DNA of 64,000 nt, from NCBI RefSeq assembly GCF_002288925.2, contig NW_022098044.1:17245490-17309489 (forward strand). Reading direction: 5' to 3'. This stretch comes from Delphinapterus leucas. Its lineage: Eukaryota; Chordata; Mammalia; Artiodactyla; Monodontidae. Each line of letters starts with the position of its first letter. Within the stretch, counting starts at the first letter, position 1. Under the pieces are notes generated by a model. It made no database searches and was not told the origin of the DNA. It saw only the letters and a program-made list of their open reading frames with translations. The translations under genes and the position numbers were made by a program. This document shows positions 44,616-56,619 of the stretch, piece after piece.

Positions 44616-44820
44616 GGGCTTCCCTGGTGGCGCAGTGGTTGAGAGTCCACCTGCCAATGCAGGGGACGTGGGTTCGTGCCCCGGTCTGGGAAGATCCCAC
44701 ATTGCCGCGGAGTGGCTGGGCCCGTGAGCCATGGCCGCTGAGCCTGTGCGTCCGGAGCTTGTGCTCCACAACGGGAGAGGCCACAGCAGTGAGAGGCCTG
44801 GGTATCGTAAAGAAAAAAAA
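44616..44820 (+). mobile_element. CHR-type SINE, opposite to its neighbour
   Basis: Full-length: A box TGGCGCAGTGG (44628-44638), B box GGTTCGTGCCC (44671-44681), tail GTATCGTAAAGA10. Perfect 15-16-bp target duplication AAGATGCTTGATTGT (44601-44615 and 44821-44835). It forms an inverted pair with the SINE 80 bp upstream. Confidence 0.97.
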
Positions 44821-44835
44821 AAGATGCTTGATTGT

Positions 44836-46509
44836 CTGTAGTCAGGGTCGGCTTCACGAGTGTGGCACAATGCAATTAACATAGGGCCCCATGCTTGGTT
44901 TAATTCTCTGTGGTTACCCTCTTGAACTTCTTAATAATTTTAAAACAAGGGGTCCTGAAATTTCATTTCACACTGGGCTCCAAAACTTAGGTAGCTGGTC
45001 CTGTCTTTGGTGTAGAATTCAAGCCTGGGAAAGAGCCATCATGGTCCACGTGACTGGTGATGGCATCTCCTTACAGCCAACACCCTGGTCAGAGTTCTCT
45101 GACCTCACCCCTGAGCTTTTCCTGCATCTTCCCATCCATCCTTCCTTCCCCAGCATGCCGTTTGGTCTAGTTGGTGTCATTTATGCATCAACAATCCATC
45201 CCATGCCTAATGCTTGCCAGAGATTGTAGCTGGGTACTGGGAATACACAGATGAGGGGAAAGACCTTGTCTCATGGAAAAGACCACCTATGTAGAGATAA
45301 CAAAGACACAATTTGGAAAGTGCATTAAAAGAGAAATGAATATCTGACAAGCCAGTTACACACACACACACGCGGGACTCCCATTTGTTTAATTTTTCCA
45401 AAATAATATTGTGTTTTACAAATTATCCTGAAATGGTACAAATTTTTGGTGATTTTTCTCCATATTTACTTAAAGGTTTTCTCATTGTTTTTCAAAAATG
45501 GCACATTGTACCTTCTGCTTCTATTTGTTTTCATTCTTCTCTGCTTCTTACTTTTCTCCCTCAATAACTCTTTGTGTAAATATCTCTTAAATCAATGATT
45601 AAAACAAAGTTGGTTTATCTTAAGAATCCCCTTTTAATCATTTCTTTGTTTCTATCATCAGAATAGCTAACTTAAAGTTCATTTTTCATTCCACTGCTTT
45701 GGAAAGAAACATTGAGTAGTAGCTGTTTTCCAACTTGATCTATTTGCTTATTAAAATTAGATACTCAGTTCCACCCTTGTATTTATTCTTTCAATTAGGC
45801 AAACTAGCATGTTATTTGGAAATTGTATTGTAAATGCTGGCTTTCCCTTACAATTTTGTTCTTGAAACATCTGTTTAGGAAGGAAGCATGTAAGTCATAA
45901 AATAATTCCATAAATAATGTTCTGATGAAAACTCCACCAGCTCAGCCTAACTTTAGGGCCACGTTATAAATATTCTGTTTAATTAATTTCACTTGCATTT
46001 GGTGTCCTTTCTCCTGTCACTTTCCTCTTCCCAGGGGGAACCAGACCTTTCCTAATGCTTCCTTTCCTTCCTCCATGTCTATGCTGACTCCATGGTTCTC
46101 CATGTGCATTCTCCAAGATTTGCCTGCCCAAGTACCCCCTGTCCTTGCCCTTCTTCCTCAACCAGGTGGAAATTAGCAAACTGAGCCTGACTTTTTCCAC
46201 TAGTTATGCAAAGGATGGCAGTTTTCATTTAATTTAAATTTTAGTCTTTAATTTTCCTAGTCTGAATTATCTTGGGTAAAACCTGATTTTGATGGGGACC
46301 TGAGGATGTAGGAGGGAGCAGGCTAAATCAGAGGGCAGATTCTTTTTGGGCTTGAAAACATAAAGCAGAGACAGGTAAGCCTGGAGGCATCTTGAAGTCT
46401 TGTCCCGCTGCTGCTCGCATCCGTTCTCTCTGTACATTTAACGCCCTTACTCCCCTCCACTCTGCACCATGCCATGGATACACGCCTTCAAGTGGAAAAT
46501 TGTTCTTCC
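44836..46509. other. Repeat-poor unique sequence
   Basis: No interspersed repeat apart from a short ACAC run (45358-45371). The AT-rich stretch 45590-45990 has no repeat signature. No exon supported; frames of 112 codons and under have no motif. Confidence 0.5.
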
Positions 46510-46735
46510 ACAGATTCTTCAGGTCTCCTCTTAGACTTCACTCTTCAAAGTGTCAATTGCTGTCTGGGATGTTCTAAACAAGTCAGATCTCACACTGCAC
46601 TCTCTCCAAGCACCCAGCACCTTTCCTTTGTAAGCACTATCTCAAATTATTCCTGCTGATTTATTTGAGAGAATACTTGCTTACAGTCTGTCTCCCAGAT
46701 GGGCTATACGCTCCTTGAAGGCAGGGCATACCAAA
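46510..46735 (+). repeat. LINE-2 3' relic
   Basis: TTCTTCAGGTCTCCTCTTAG, CACTCTCTCCAAGCACC and GGGCTATACGCTCCTTGAAG plus GCAGGGCAT follow L2 3' order. Confidence 0.65.
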
Positions 46736-46767
46736 CAGAACAAAACATAGAAGGACTCATATAAGGA

Positions 46768-47180
46768 CAGTGCTATGCCACAGAACATTCTGCAATGATG
46801 GAAATGTTCTGTATCTCTGTTGTTTGTTATGGTAGCTGCGGGCCACCTGCATCTATTAAGTAGTTGAAACGTGGCCAGTGTGACTGAGGAATAGAGTTTT
46901 ATGGAATTAACATATACACACTACTATATATAAAATAGATAACAAGGACCTACTGTATAGTACAGGGACCTACGCTCAATACTCTGTAACAACCTAATGG
47001 GAAAATAATCTGAAAAAGAATAAGTATATGAATATGTGTAACTAAATCACTTTGCTGTGCACCTGAAACTAACACAACTATACTCCAATATAAAATAAAA
47101 AAAATTAATTCCATTTAATTCTAATTCACTTACATTTAAGTTTCGAGAGCCCCATGTGGCTACCATATTTGACAGCACAA
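46768..47180 (+). mobile_element. hAT-type DNA transposon relic (MER3-like), split by L1
   Basis: Left part 46768-46904: CAGTGCTATGCCACAGAACA, TCTGCAATGATGGAAATGTT, then TGGTAGCTGCGGGCCACCTG and GTGTGACTGAGGAATAGAG. Right part 47109-47180: TTAATTCTAATTCACTTAC, then CCCCATGTGGCTACCATATT and GACAGCAC, complementary to the left terminus. Together they match the MER3 palindromic layout. Confidence 0.8.
46905..47104 (+). mobile_element. L1 3' UTR fragment inside the MER3-like element
   Basis: AACATATACACACTACTATA, AAGGACCTACTGTATAGTAC, TAACTAAATCACTTTGCTGT, TATACTCCAATATAAAATAA. A short AATTAA duplication (46905-46910 and 47103-47108) flanks it. Confidence 0.9.
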
Positions 47181-48335
47181 ACTGTGAACTAGGCTGTTGG
47201 GTATGTGGATAGACCAACATCAATACCAAGGGTATGAGAATAAAGGACAGTCAAAGTCATCACAGGTAATATTTTTGCATTTTTCATACTCAACATACAC
47301 ACTCGCCCAGACACATTCACACACCTGTGTGTTCCACTGGCTGGACTGGCCTGAAGCAGGAGGAGGATGTTTGTAGCCTGCCAAATTGACTCTGATGTCT
47401 CCCTGGCAATGAGTGAAACCCTACTGCAGTTGAGCAGGGTTTGCTCATCCCAGCCCATTTTACCCTTGCACTTGGCCCTGCCTTCCTCTGGGTGCAAGGA
47501 GGCTGTCACCAGTCCAAGTGTATTGGTGTGTTCCCCTGAGTCACCAGGAAGCAGCAAATCCTCACTGGGTGAGTTCCTTGAGCTGGGAGGATATCCTGAA
47601 CATGTTATAACCTGAACAAGAGCATGTTTATCTTGTAACATAAAAACCCTCTGTTGGCCATACAGCTCTTGTTAATCCAGGACTCTCTTTAAGCCTGACT
47701 CAGTAGGTAGTAAATAAAGAAATAAATTTACCCTCTCTTTTCCTGTAACCCATGCTGACTGCACATGTCTTGACTGGATGTTGGCTTTTTCTTTTCCAAA
47801 GGGTATGTTTCCAATGGTACATTGATTTGTGTCGATCAAAGACTCCCTTGCCTTAGATAACATAGGAGGTCACAACCCAATCAACTCAGTTCTCTATTTA
47901 GAGGAGCTATATCTGAAAGGATTGGCTTAGAAAGTTCCCATTTTTAAAAGCTGTGTCAGCAGGACAGTCTCAGCACATACCTGAAGACTCAGAATGTGAA
48001 AATTAGATTCTCAGATATGCCTCTTCAGCCAATGAGATGTAGTCTCCAGGCCACCTGAGTGAGAAAAGACCTTCTGACCCTACTAAACCCAACACAAATA
48101 TTTCAACAGCCTTTCAGATATCTGTTTACATGTTCCTCTGTTGGTGGTTCAATCTGGTGGGCTTAAGATGTTGGGATGCTTCAGCTGAATTGCCTCTAGA
48201 AATCTGCCTTTTCTATGGCTGGTCTAAGTTATTCAAGGGATATTTAATTTATTTAGTCAGAGGAAAAAAACAATTCCAGAAGATGAAGCACTTATATTAT
48301 TTTTGGTTTTAATAATGTTGTGGAATAAAGTAATT
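47181..48335. other. Unique sequence
   Basis: No repeat or exon recognised. A 150-codon minus frame (47189-47641) has no domain and overlaps an 82-codon frame on the other strand. Confidence 0.5.
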
Positions 48336-48516
48336 GCTTAAATAAGCAATAAGGATATATTGTATAGCACAGGGAAATACAGCCATTATTTTGTAATAAC
48401 TTTAAATGGCGTAGACTCTATTAAAAAATTGAATCACTATGTTGTACACCTGAAACCAATATAATATTGTAAATCATCTACACTTCTGTTAAAAAATAAA
48501 GTAAAATAATAAAATG
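48336..48516 (+). mobile_element. L1 3' UTR fragment
   Basis: AAGGATATATTGTATAGCAC, ATTTTGTAATAACTTTAAAT, ATCACTATGTTGTACACCTG, AATATTGTAAATCATCTACA. Target duplication AAGTAATT (48328-48335 and 48517-48524). Confidence 0.9.
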
Positions 48517-48719
48517 AAGTAATTAATATATGTAGTTTTATTCCACTGAATTTCTGGATCCTTTCAAATTGCTCAAATTTCTTGCAATGGGGCCCTGAAA
48601 CAAACCTATATGTCTATGGGACTCTGTTGTCAAGAAGAATAGCATTTTCTCTTGGAAGAAAAATACAGGATTGACATAAATATTTTGGGGACAATTGGTT
48701 ATCTATCTTAAAATGTACC

Positions 48720-49735
48720 CCACACCACAGGCAAAAATAATCTAGATCGATTTCATTATAATCTTTAAAAAAATAAGCAAACAACAATAGCAATTCTAGA
48801 AGGAAATAAAAGGATATATTTGCTTTAAGTAATATTGAGCCAGAAAGGCTTTCCTAAGAAAAATGTAAAAATCGAATTTCATAAAGAAAAAGAAAGATTT
48901 TAGCACACAGAAACTCAAAACATTTAGGTGATGAAAAACATTATAAATAAAAGATAAGCAAATGACTGGGATATTTTTTACCAGCAACAAAAAGCACAGA
49001 CAAAGATTAATACTTAGAATAAAGAATTCCTATAGATTAATAAGAAAAAGACAAACAGCTGAATAAAAAACAAGTGAACACCATGGGCAGACAATTCACA
49101 GTTGATGGAATACAAATGGCCAATAAATAGCTGAAAAAAAAGTTCAACCCTGCTAATAATCAAACAAACGGAACTTAGTGGAATAGTTCTTATTTTATTA
49201 GCATAATACTTTTTAATTAATTAATTTATTTATTGCGGTACGTGGGCCTCTCACTGTTGTGGCCTCTCCCGTTGCGGAGCACAGGCTCGGGACGCGCAGG
49301 CTCGGCGGCCATGGCTCACGGGCCTAGCCGCTCCGCGGCATATGGGATCTTCCCGGACCGGGGCACGAACCCACGTCCCCTGCATCGGCAGGTGGACTCT
49401 CAACCACTGCACCACCAGGGAAGCTCTAGCATAATATTTTAAAACAATATGTAGCACTGGGGAGGATGCAGAAAATGCGAGCTCTCATGCTGCTTGAGGG
49501 ACTCTGAATTGGTACAACCTATTTGGACAGACAGTCAACTTTATCTATTAAAATTCTAAATGTACTTGCCCTTTTCCCCAACAATTCACTGCTAGTAATT
49601 TATCCTGCAGAAATACTTGACCATGTGTGAACAGATATGTGTATAAGGTTATTCACCGAGGTGAAAAATTTGAACCAAGAAAAATGCTATGAGTAGGATC
49701 ATGGTATAATAAATTAAGGTGCTTATAGAAATGAC
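48720..49735 (+). mobile_element. Ancient L1M ORF2 C-terminal relic, split by a SINE
   Basis: Decayed sense ORF2: GCAATTCTAGAAGGAAATAA, GATTAATAAGAAAAAGACAA, AAATGGCCAATAAATAGCTG, then after the SINE GGGGAGGATGCAGAAAATGC, AACAATTCACTGCTAGTAAT and GTGTATAAGGTTATTCACC. Confidence 0.75.
49209..49426 (-). mobile_element. CHR-type SINE
   Basis: Tail TTAATTAATTAATTTATTTA, then GCGGTACGTGGGCCTC and a full body ending CCACCAGGGAAGC. Perfect 10-bp target duplication TAGCATAATA (49199-49208 and 49427-49436) within the ancient L1. Confidence 0.96.
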
Positions 49736-51234
49736 AGAAAGAGGTTTTCTGCCCACTTCAGTTTCTCTTTCATTTCGTTCTACCTTTTACTTTCTAACTT
49801 AATCCCTTGGATACTTATGAAAAAATATGGCTTTATTCTAATATAGGTCAATTAGGATTGTGGCATACAATATCAATAATTTAAAAAATGTAATCAAATT
49901 TATTTTTCATTTTAGCATGTAAAGGCTCTAAGCTGGGGACCAGGTTAAGGGAATGATGACCATTACTAGTGAAAGCCAAGATAGGGTGATTATCAGGTGA
50001 GATGATTGAGCTCCCCAAGAATAATACAATATATTTTCTGTACCAAGAGCCCAACTCAAGAAGAGGGAAATGAGAAAATGTGTAACCTACCAAGTTACGA
50101 TCTTGAATTTGACTTAGTCATTAGAACTAATTGTTAAGGATGAAAGAGATTGTTTTAAATTTGAAAGAGGCTGAATTACTGTTGTCAAGTAAGGAGAGTT
50201 TTATTTTGGCTTGGATTTTGCCATTGGAAAAACTTGGTGTCTTGGGCTAATTGAGTTTAGTTTTAGAAAAATAAAGTTATATTTTGGCGTGGTCAGTATC
50301 TCCTGTCATGGGGTGACTGCAAGGCCAGGAAGAACATAGAAGTCGTGGCCATTTTAGCCATTCCAGACAACTCACTGGGTCACCAAGACATCGAGCCTCC
50401 TCATGTTCTCAGCCCAGGGTCCCTCCAGGCACTGAGGCTGCTGGTTACAGCAGGCAGGATCATGTGGGAATATGCAGACAGGTGATTCATTACACATCTG
50501 TGGCCATGAAACTAGAGGAGAAAAGAGCAGGTCTGCTCTTGGCCATGTGTAACCTCAGTTTAATAACTTTATACAGAACATGGATTCTTTCGCCTCGTGA
50601 CCTCATACTTTTGTCTGACATGATCTCCAGACTCCTCCAGTGTAGAATCAGCCATGTGACAAGTGGCTCTGCTGTTCAGTACTGGTCTCCCTTTTATATT
50701 ATTTTGTCAGAAGGTGAAGATAATGATGTCTGAGCCACAGAGAAACCTTAAGGCTACTTGATCAAAGTGCCACTGAGTTGTAGGCACCATATCTCTGCCA
50801 GTAGCTGTAATCCTGCAAATCATCTCATACTTCTGCAGTTTTGTCAGTTTCTTTTGACTTGCACATTTGCCTACATTTTATTTCTATTAATATACCTTAA
50901 CCATGTCTTTCCTTCTTTTTGACAGATGTCCCCTTCTGAACAATCCTGCCAACTCACTACTGTGTATCTGCACTGTTACTAAGATTCTTGACTCTCTTTC
51001 ATTCAGAACAAATGGAGAGACCAGTTTAGTTGACTGAGGGTAACAACAGGGAAAAAATCTCTTGGAGGCACTGGGCTTCCCCCCTTTGACAGTCTTGCTC
51101 TTCCTATGATCCTCTCCTTCCCGTCTTCTGGATTTATAGGAACATCCAGCTTGGGGTGATCTAAAGACAGAACTGAAATAAAGCAAATGGAGAAATGGCA
51201 TTTTACAGTGAAGGTGATTTATGGGATCATGGGA
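49736..51234. other. Repeat-poor unique sequence
   Basis: No repeat family or exon recognised over 1.5 kb. Frames of 89 (50464-50733) and 118 codons (50887-51243, minus) lack motifs. Confidence 0.5.
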
Positions 51235-51370
51235 CCATAGCAATCAATGCTGGAAAGGACCCCACAATTTACCTGGTCCAATTCTCATCTTTTCATGTGA
51301 ATAAATTAAGTGATTTAAGTGGCCTTCCCAATATCACATACCTAGATTTGAAACTCAAGTGAAATTAACT
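51235..51370 (-). repeat. MIR-related relic
   Basis: GCTGGAAAGGACCCCACAAT, CCTGGTCCAATTCTCATCTT, then AGTGGCCTTCCCAATATCAC and GATTTGAAACTCAAG follow an old MIR3/L2-type minus-strand pattern. Confidence 0.6.
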
Positions 51371-51589
51371 GAACTCACTTCCAGAAAGTTCAAATAAGAT
51401 ATATGCAGCAATCTCTGCAATCAACAATAAAATAAGCCTCTGAACGGGAATTTGAAACGAAGGTTAGGGCATTGCACTTCTTTGCATACTATTTTTTATG
51501 CAAAATAATAAAATTAACGTATGCAAAAATAGTAGTGTTATTTTAATTTTATAAGCTGATTTATGGTTATCCAACCAAGCATTTTGGTG

Positions 51590-51735
51590 TAAATACTCAT
51601 TTAATATTCATGACAACTTTGCGAAGTCTGAATTATTATTCTGAGTTTGCAGTTTAATTACTATAGGTGCATGGAGGTTAACTGGCTTTCATATTAACAC
51701 AGAGCTGTTAGTTTTTAAAACACAGATTCCAATAT
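51590..51735 (-). repeat. MIR SINE relic
   Basis: ATTTAATATTCATGACAACT, GAGGTTAACTGGCTTTCAT and ACACAGAGCTGTTAG fit the minus-strand MIR core. Confidence 0.7.
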
Positions 51736-51986
51736 GAGTCACATCGCTCCAAGAGTAGCTCCAATCAGAGCCCAAACAGTAAAGGCACTTCTAATTCATA
51801 CCAAAGATACATTGCCTAATGTTTCCAGAAGAATTAAATCAGTGATCCCCTTTCCGGCTCTGGAAAGCCTCATGTCAGGGTTCACTAGCTCTCGTTATTG
51901 GTGTGATCCCAGTTATTAAGGAGACCAGAGAGGATCATGATGCATTATGTTTCCTTTAATACTTATAGCTTAAATGTCAAAAATGG

Positions 51987-52194
51987 GGGCTTCCCTGGTG
52001 GCGCAGTGGTTGAGAGTCCGCCTGCCGATGCAGGGGACACGGGTTCGTGCCCCGGTCCAGGAAGATCCCACATGCCGCGGAGCGGCTAGGCCCGTGAGCC
52101 ATGGCCGCTGAGCCTGTGTGTCCGGAGCTTGTGGTCCGCAACGGGAGAGGCCACAACAGTGAGAGGCCCGCGTACCACACACACACAAAAAAAA
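51987..52194 (+). mobile_element. CHR-type SINE
   Basis: A box TGGCGCAGTGG (51999-52009), B box GGTTCGTGCCC (52042-52052), end CGCGTACCACACACAC plus A8. Perfect 11-bp target duplication GTCAAAAATGG (51976-51986 and 52195-52205). Confidence 0.97.
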
Positions 52195-52205
52195 GTCAAA
52201 AATGG

Positions 52206-52789
52206 CAATAGAAGTTGAGAATGAAGCCACAGTCTATGAGTATATTTTTTCAAAAATAAAGGAGTCCTTCTTACTGGCATTTTTATTTACAGTAATTACA
52301 TTTGAATCAAGATTGACTGGCGATTCATCAATTACAGAATTGATTATGCACTGGGTAAGGGAAAATGTAAATAAAACAAAAAATATTTTCTGTCTAATTA
52401 TAGGCAATTGACCAGGTTTCAGGGGCTGTATTGAAGGCTCCTTACCTAGTATCCAGCAGTAACTAACTCTCTCCTTTTTTCCTCTTGGGATATGTCTATA
52501 GTCTATCTTCTCAACTATAAAACCACTTACCCTCTCCCTCCCCACATCTAAAACCACATGATGCCTAATGGTTAATATGTGGGTAAATGTTAAAAATATT
52601 TTTGTTTGTTTCTTAGTATATTGACAAGGCATTTCCCATTTTAAATAAGAATGATCATCATGTGTTATGGTGTTTACAACATATGAAGAAGAAACATCGT
52701 AGGACAAAATTAGCACAGAGAGCAAGAGGTGATAAATGAAAGTGTAAGATTCTTGCATTATACATTAAGTGATATAATATGAATCCAAG
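52206..52789. other. Unique sequence
   Basis: Carries a 174-codon minus frame (52234-52758). No domain, signal or splice context supports it. Confidence 0.5.
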
Positions 52790-54545
52790 GTGGAACATGA
52801 CAGGTTAATGATGCAACTGTAATCCCTGGAGTGATCACCAAACAAACAAATAAACAAATAAAAACAAAGTGATAGAACTAAAAACCAATAGAAGGGGTGA
52901 ATTTGATTCATATAAATATTCAATTACAGAGCCTCACAATACAAGAAGCAATTAAGTGACAGAACTGAAGGGAGGAACAGGCAAATCCATAATTCTGCAT
53001 GGCTATTTTAATAATCTTTTCCCAGTAATATATCTATGGGTTCAACACAATCCAAATCAGAATCTGAGTCAGGTTTTCTGTAGAATTGATAAGCTGATTT
53101 AAAAATTTATAGACATGCAAAGAAACTAGAATAGTCAAAATAATCTCAAAAAAGAAGAAAGTGGAGGGCTTACACTATCAATTATTAAAACTTGGTATTT
53201 TTAACACTATATTAATCAAAGTATGTGGTATTGGCATAAGCATAGACAAATAGATCAATGAGACAGAGCAGTCTTCAGAAATAGAACCACACTCATATGA
53301 TGAAAAAATTTTTTGACAGTAATAATGGCAATGTGGTTAATGAAAATCAGCAAAGAAAAACCTTTCAACAAATGGTGCTGTAACAACTAGATATTCATAT
53401 GCAAAAATTAACCTCAAGTCATTTCTTGTAACATAAATATTAATTTGGGATAGAACATAGACTGAAAGATAAAAATTAACACTACAAAGCTCTTGGGAGA
53501 AAATACAGGACAATATGCTTACCACTTCCAAGTGAGCAAAGTCTTAGAACACCAAAAGCACCAATGATAATTATTTTAATTGATAAACTGGACTTCATCA
53601 ACATTAAAACTTTTTGCTTATCAAAAGACATCACTAAGAAAGTGAAATCGGCCACCCACAGTTTAGCAGAAATTACTCATAGTGCATAATTGACAAAGGA
53701 TTTGTATCTTAATTGTAAATAAGCTTACAACTCAATAATAAAAACAAATAACTGAATTTAAAATGGCCAAAAGCCTTGAAAAGAAGGCATAATGAAAGGC
53801 TGAAAAGCATATAAAAAAGTGCTTAACATCTGTAGCAATCAGGGGGATGCAAATTAAATCACAATGACATACTCTTACACAACCACGAGAATGACTAACA
53901 GTAAATATAAACTATTGATGACGTTTTAGAGAGAACTTTCACATACTGCTGGTGAGAGTAAAAAACTGTAGTATTACTTTGAAGAATTGCGATAGTTTCT
54001 CACAAAGTTAAACATGGTCTTACCTTATGAACAAATAATTCCACCACTAGGTATTTACCTAAGGGAAATAAAACATATACATTCTCCAAAGACTTATATG
54101 TACTAGAGTAATCATAGAAGCTTTATTCATAATATTCTCAAATGGGAAACGACCCAAATCATTTTCAATAGTATAATGGATAAATAATTGCCACATATTC
54201 ACTGGAGTACTATTTAGCAATTTAAAATAACGAGTTCCGGATACAACAGCATGGATGAATCTGAAACTGTAATGCTGAATGAGAGAAGAAAGACACAAAA
54301 GAATATATACTGTATGATTCCATTTATAAAGTAGCAGAAATACCAATATTAGTCTGTTGTGATAGAAATCAGAGGAGAAATTGCTTCTGGGAGGTTGAGA
54401 AGAAGCACAAGGAAACTTTCTGGGGTGAAATAAATATCCTATATCTTAATATGTCTGTAGGTTACTGCAGTATACGCACTTTTCAAACTGCACATTTCTG
54501 GTCTGTACATTTCATAGCAAATAAATTGTACCTCTACTAAAATAG
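52790..54545 (+). mobile_element. Ancient L1M, ORF2 second half and 3' UTR
   Basis: Sense ORF2 words in order: AGAACTGAAGGGAGGAACAG, TATAGACATGCAAAGAAACT, GTATTGGCATAAGCATAGAC, CTGGACTTCATCAACATTAA, ACATACTGCTGGTGAGAGTA, CACTAGGTATTTACCTAAGG. It then runs to a 3' end with TGTACATTTCATAGCAAATA. All frames are broken. Confidence 0.85.
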
Positions 54546-54758
54546 AAAAATGAAAAGCAAAATGAAGTTAGGAGGGATTATAGACATTTGTAAATTCACA
54601 TTAATTCTTGTAACTGGATGTATTAGCCATAGAATCTTCTCATTAAAAAACATGAAAAAAGGATCACAGAGAGACAGACAGATGGATAAGTCAGGCAAGA
54701 AGATCCAACATGGTTATAATAATCTTACCTGTAGAAGAAAAATAAAACAAAGAAATAG

Positions 54759-54976
54759 GCTTGGGCTTCCCTGGTGGTGCAGTGGTTGAGAGTCCGCCTG
54801 CCAATGCTGGGGACACGGGTTCGTGCCCCGGTCCGGGAGGATCCCACATACTGCGGAGCGGCTGGGCCCGTGAACCATGGCCGCTGAGCCTGCGCGTCCA
54901 GAGCCTGTGCTCCGCAACGGGAGAGCCAAAAAAGTGAAAGGCCTGCAAACCGAAAAAAAAAAAAAAAAAAAAAAGA
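54759..54976 (+). mobile_element. CHR-type SINE with long A tail
   Basis: Full body, altered 3' end (GGGAGAGCCAAAAAAGTGAAAGG) and an A22 tail. Target duplication AAAGAAATAG (54749-54758 and 54977-54986). Confidence 0.96.
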
Positions 54977-54989
54977 AAAGAAATAGACA

Positions 54990-55870
54990 ATATTTACATT
55001 TATAATTCAAGAAAATTTTCCTTACAAAAAAGCCATGGATGAACATACTGAAAGGATTTACCACATACGTGGGAAAATTGGCCAAAAACGATCAATTCCA
55101 AGACATAGTCTAGTAAAAATTGTTGCTGTTTTGGGATAAAATAGGAAAATTTCTATGGCTTCCAAAACAAAAACTGTTTCTTATGAAGGAAAGAAAATAA
55201 TCTTGGCATCAGGTAATATTCTGTAATCACATTTGACTTGAACAAATGGAAAGACATCATAAATATGTCAATTCTCCGTATGTTAATATATAAATTTAAT
55301 AGTTTAATATAATCTTAATAAAAGCACCAAGGTGTCTTTTTGTTGTTGTTGTTGGTGAAGATGATAATAAAGTTCATATGGGAAAATAATTAAGGAAGAA
55401 TAACCAGAAAAAAAAAACCTAAAAAAGAAGAGCCAAAGATTGGGATGGGGCTGGTCTGATAAGATATTATCACTTACTAAAAAGCCTCTCTAATTATGTT
55501 GTGTGGATTTGACACCAAAATAGACAGACTGATGGCACACTACAGAGAGTCCAGAAATAGACCAAGTACATATGAAAAGTTGGCATATGGTAAATGTGAC
55601 ACCTCAAATCTTTGGAGAAACATTGACTTTCCAATAAATGGCACTGGGGCAACCTAGGAGCTAAGGAAAAAGATAAAATTTGATGCCAAACCCTGAGTGA
55701 ACTTGAGAACTACATGCAAAAGTGGAGAATATTATAATTGAGATGTGAAGAGGGCTTTTTAAAACAGGTCTCAAATCCAAAAGCAATAAAATAATTATTG
55801 ATAAATCTGGTTATATAAAAAGTTTGGATGGCACCAAGATCATAAGCAAAGTCGAGAAAATGTATATCAC
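54990..55870 (+). mobile_element. Ancient L1M/HAL1-like relic, sense
   Basis: AATGGAAAGACATCATAAAT, ATGTCAATTCTCCGTATGTT, AGGAAGAATAACCAGAAAA, ATAGACAGACTGATGGCACA and GAAACATTGACTTTCCAATA follow L1 ORF2 order with heavy decay. Confidence 0.65.
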
Positions 55871-55904
55871 AAAATTTTTCCCTGATTTATAAAATTACTT
55901 TTAA

Positions 55905-56045
55905 TTAAGTTGAATTCTGGGGTGCTGGTAATACTCTGTTTCTTGATCCAGGTGATGCTATGTGTGTGTTCATTTTATGAAAATTCATCAAGCTATATAC
56001 TTAAAACATGTATTTTTCTGATAACTGGGCAAAAGACATAAAAAA
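55905..56045 (+). mobile_element. L1M 3' UTR fragment
   Basis: GGGGTGCTGGTAATACTCTG, TTCTTGATCCAGGTGATGC, ATGAAAATTCATCAAGCTAT, ATACTTAAAACATGTA. Confidence 0.65.
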
Positions 56046-56619
56046 TGAGTTCTTTGCATTAGTTTTGTAATTATAAGAACTTATTAAGTAGGATGTTTAA
56101 CTCATTAATTTTCAACCTTTTCTTCATTCTTATTCAAGAAGTAATGGCTATAGATTCCTTATTTTATACTGCCTCAGCTACATATTATGTTTTGAAATGT
56201 AGTATTTCTTTTACTATTTAGTCAAATTTTCTCAATTTTATTTCTTCCTTAACCCATGAGTTATTTGAAAGTGTATTCTTTATTTTTTATGCATATATTT
56301 TTCTAGTTATTATCTTTTTATTGATTTTGACTTACCTGGATGGTAGTTAGAGAATTTTGTTTGTATGGCATCTTAGGAAATTCTTTTGAGAGTTAATTTA
56401 TAGTTTGAAACATGGTCCATTCTTATTAACTATCAATTTATGCTTTAATACAATATTTATTCTTCAATTGTGGGGTGCCATGTTCTGCGTATTTCTATTA
56501 GTTTGTGTTTTTAAATGTGTTGCTTTCATCTTCACTAATTTTTTGAGTCTGATTAATCACTTGATTACTGAGGTATGTATGAGATATTCTTCTTTTAGAA
56601 ATTATATTCTATTGTAATG

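Noticed and set aside
44616..44690. tRNA-like head of CHR SINEs as possible tRNA genes
   Set aside because: A and B boxes are present but the cloverleaf is broken and the sequence continues into the SINE body; these are retroposons, not tRNAs.
47189..47641. 150-codon minus-strand open frame
   Set aside because: Contains cysteine and serine-rich text but no domain; overlaps another frame on the opposite strand.
51480..51550. AT-rich partly palindromic segment (TATGCAAAA and ACTATTTTT words in both orientations)
   Set aside because: Pairing is short and imperfect, expected in AT-rich DNA, with no transposon ends or target duplication.
52234..52758. 174-codon minus-strand open frame
   Set aside because: AT-rich unique DNA, no domain, no homology that I recognise; likely chance.
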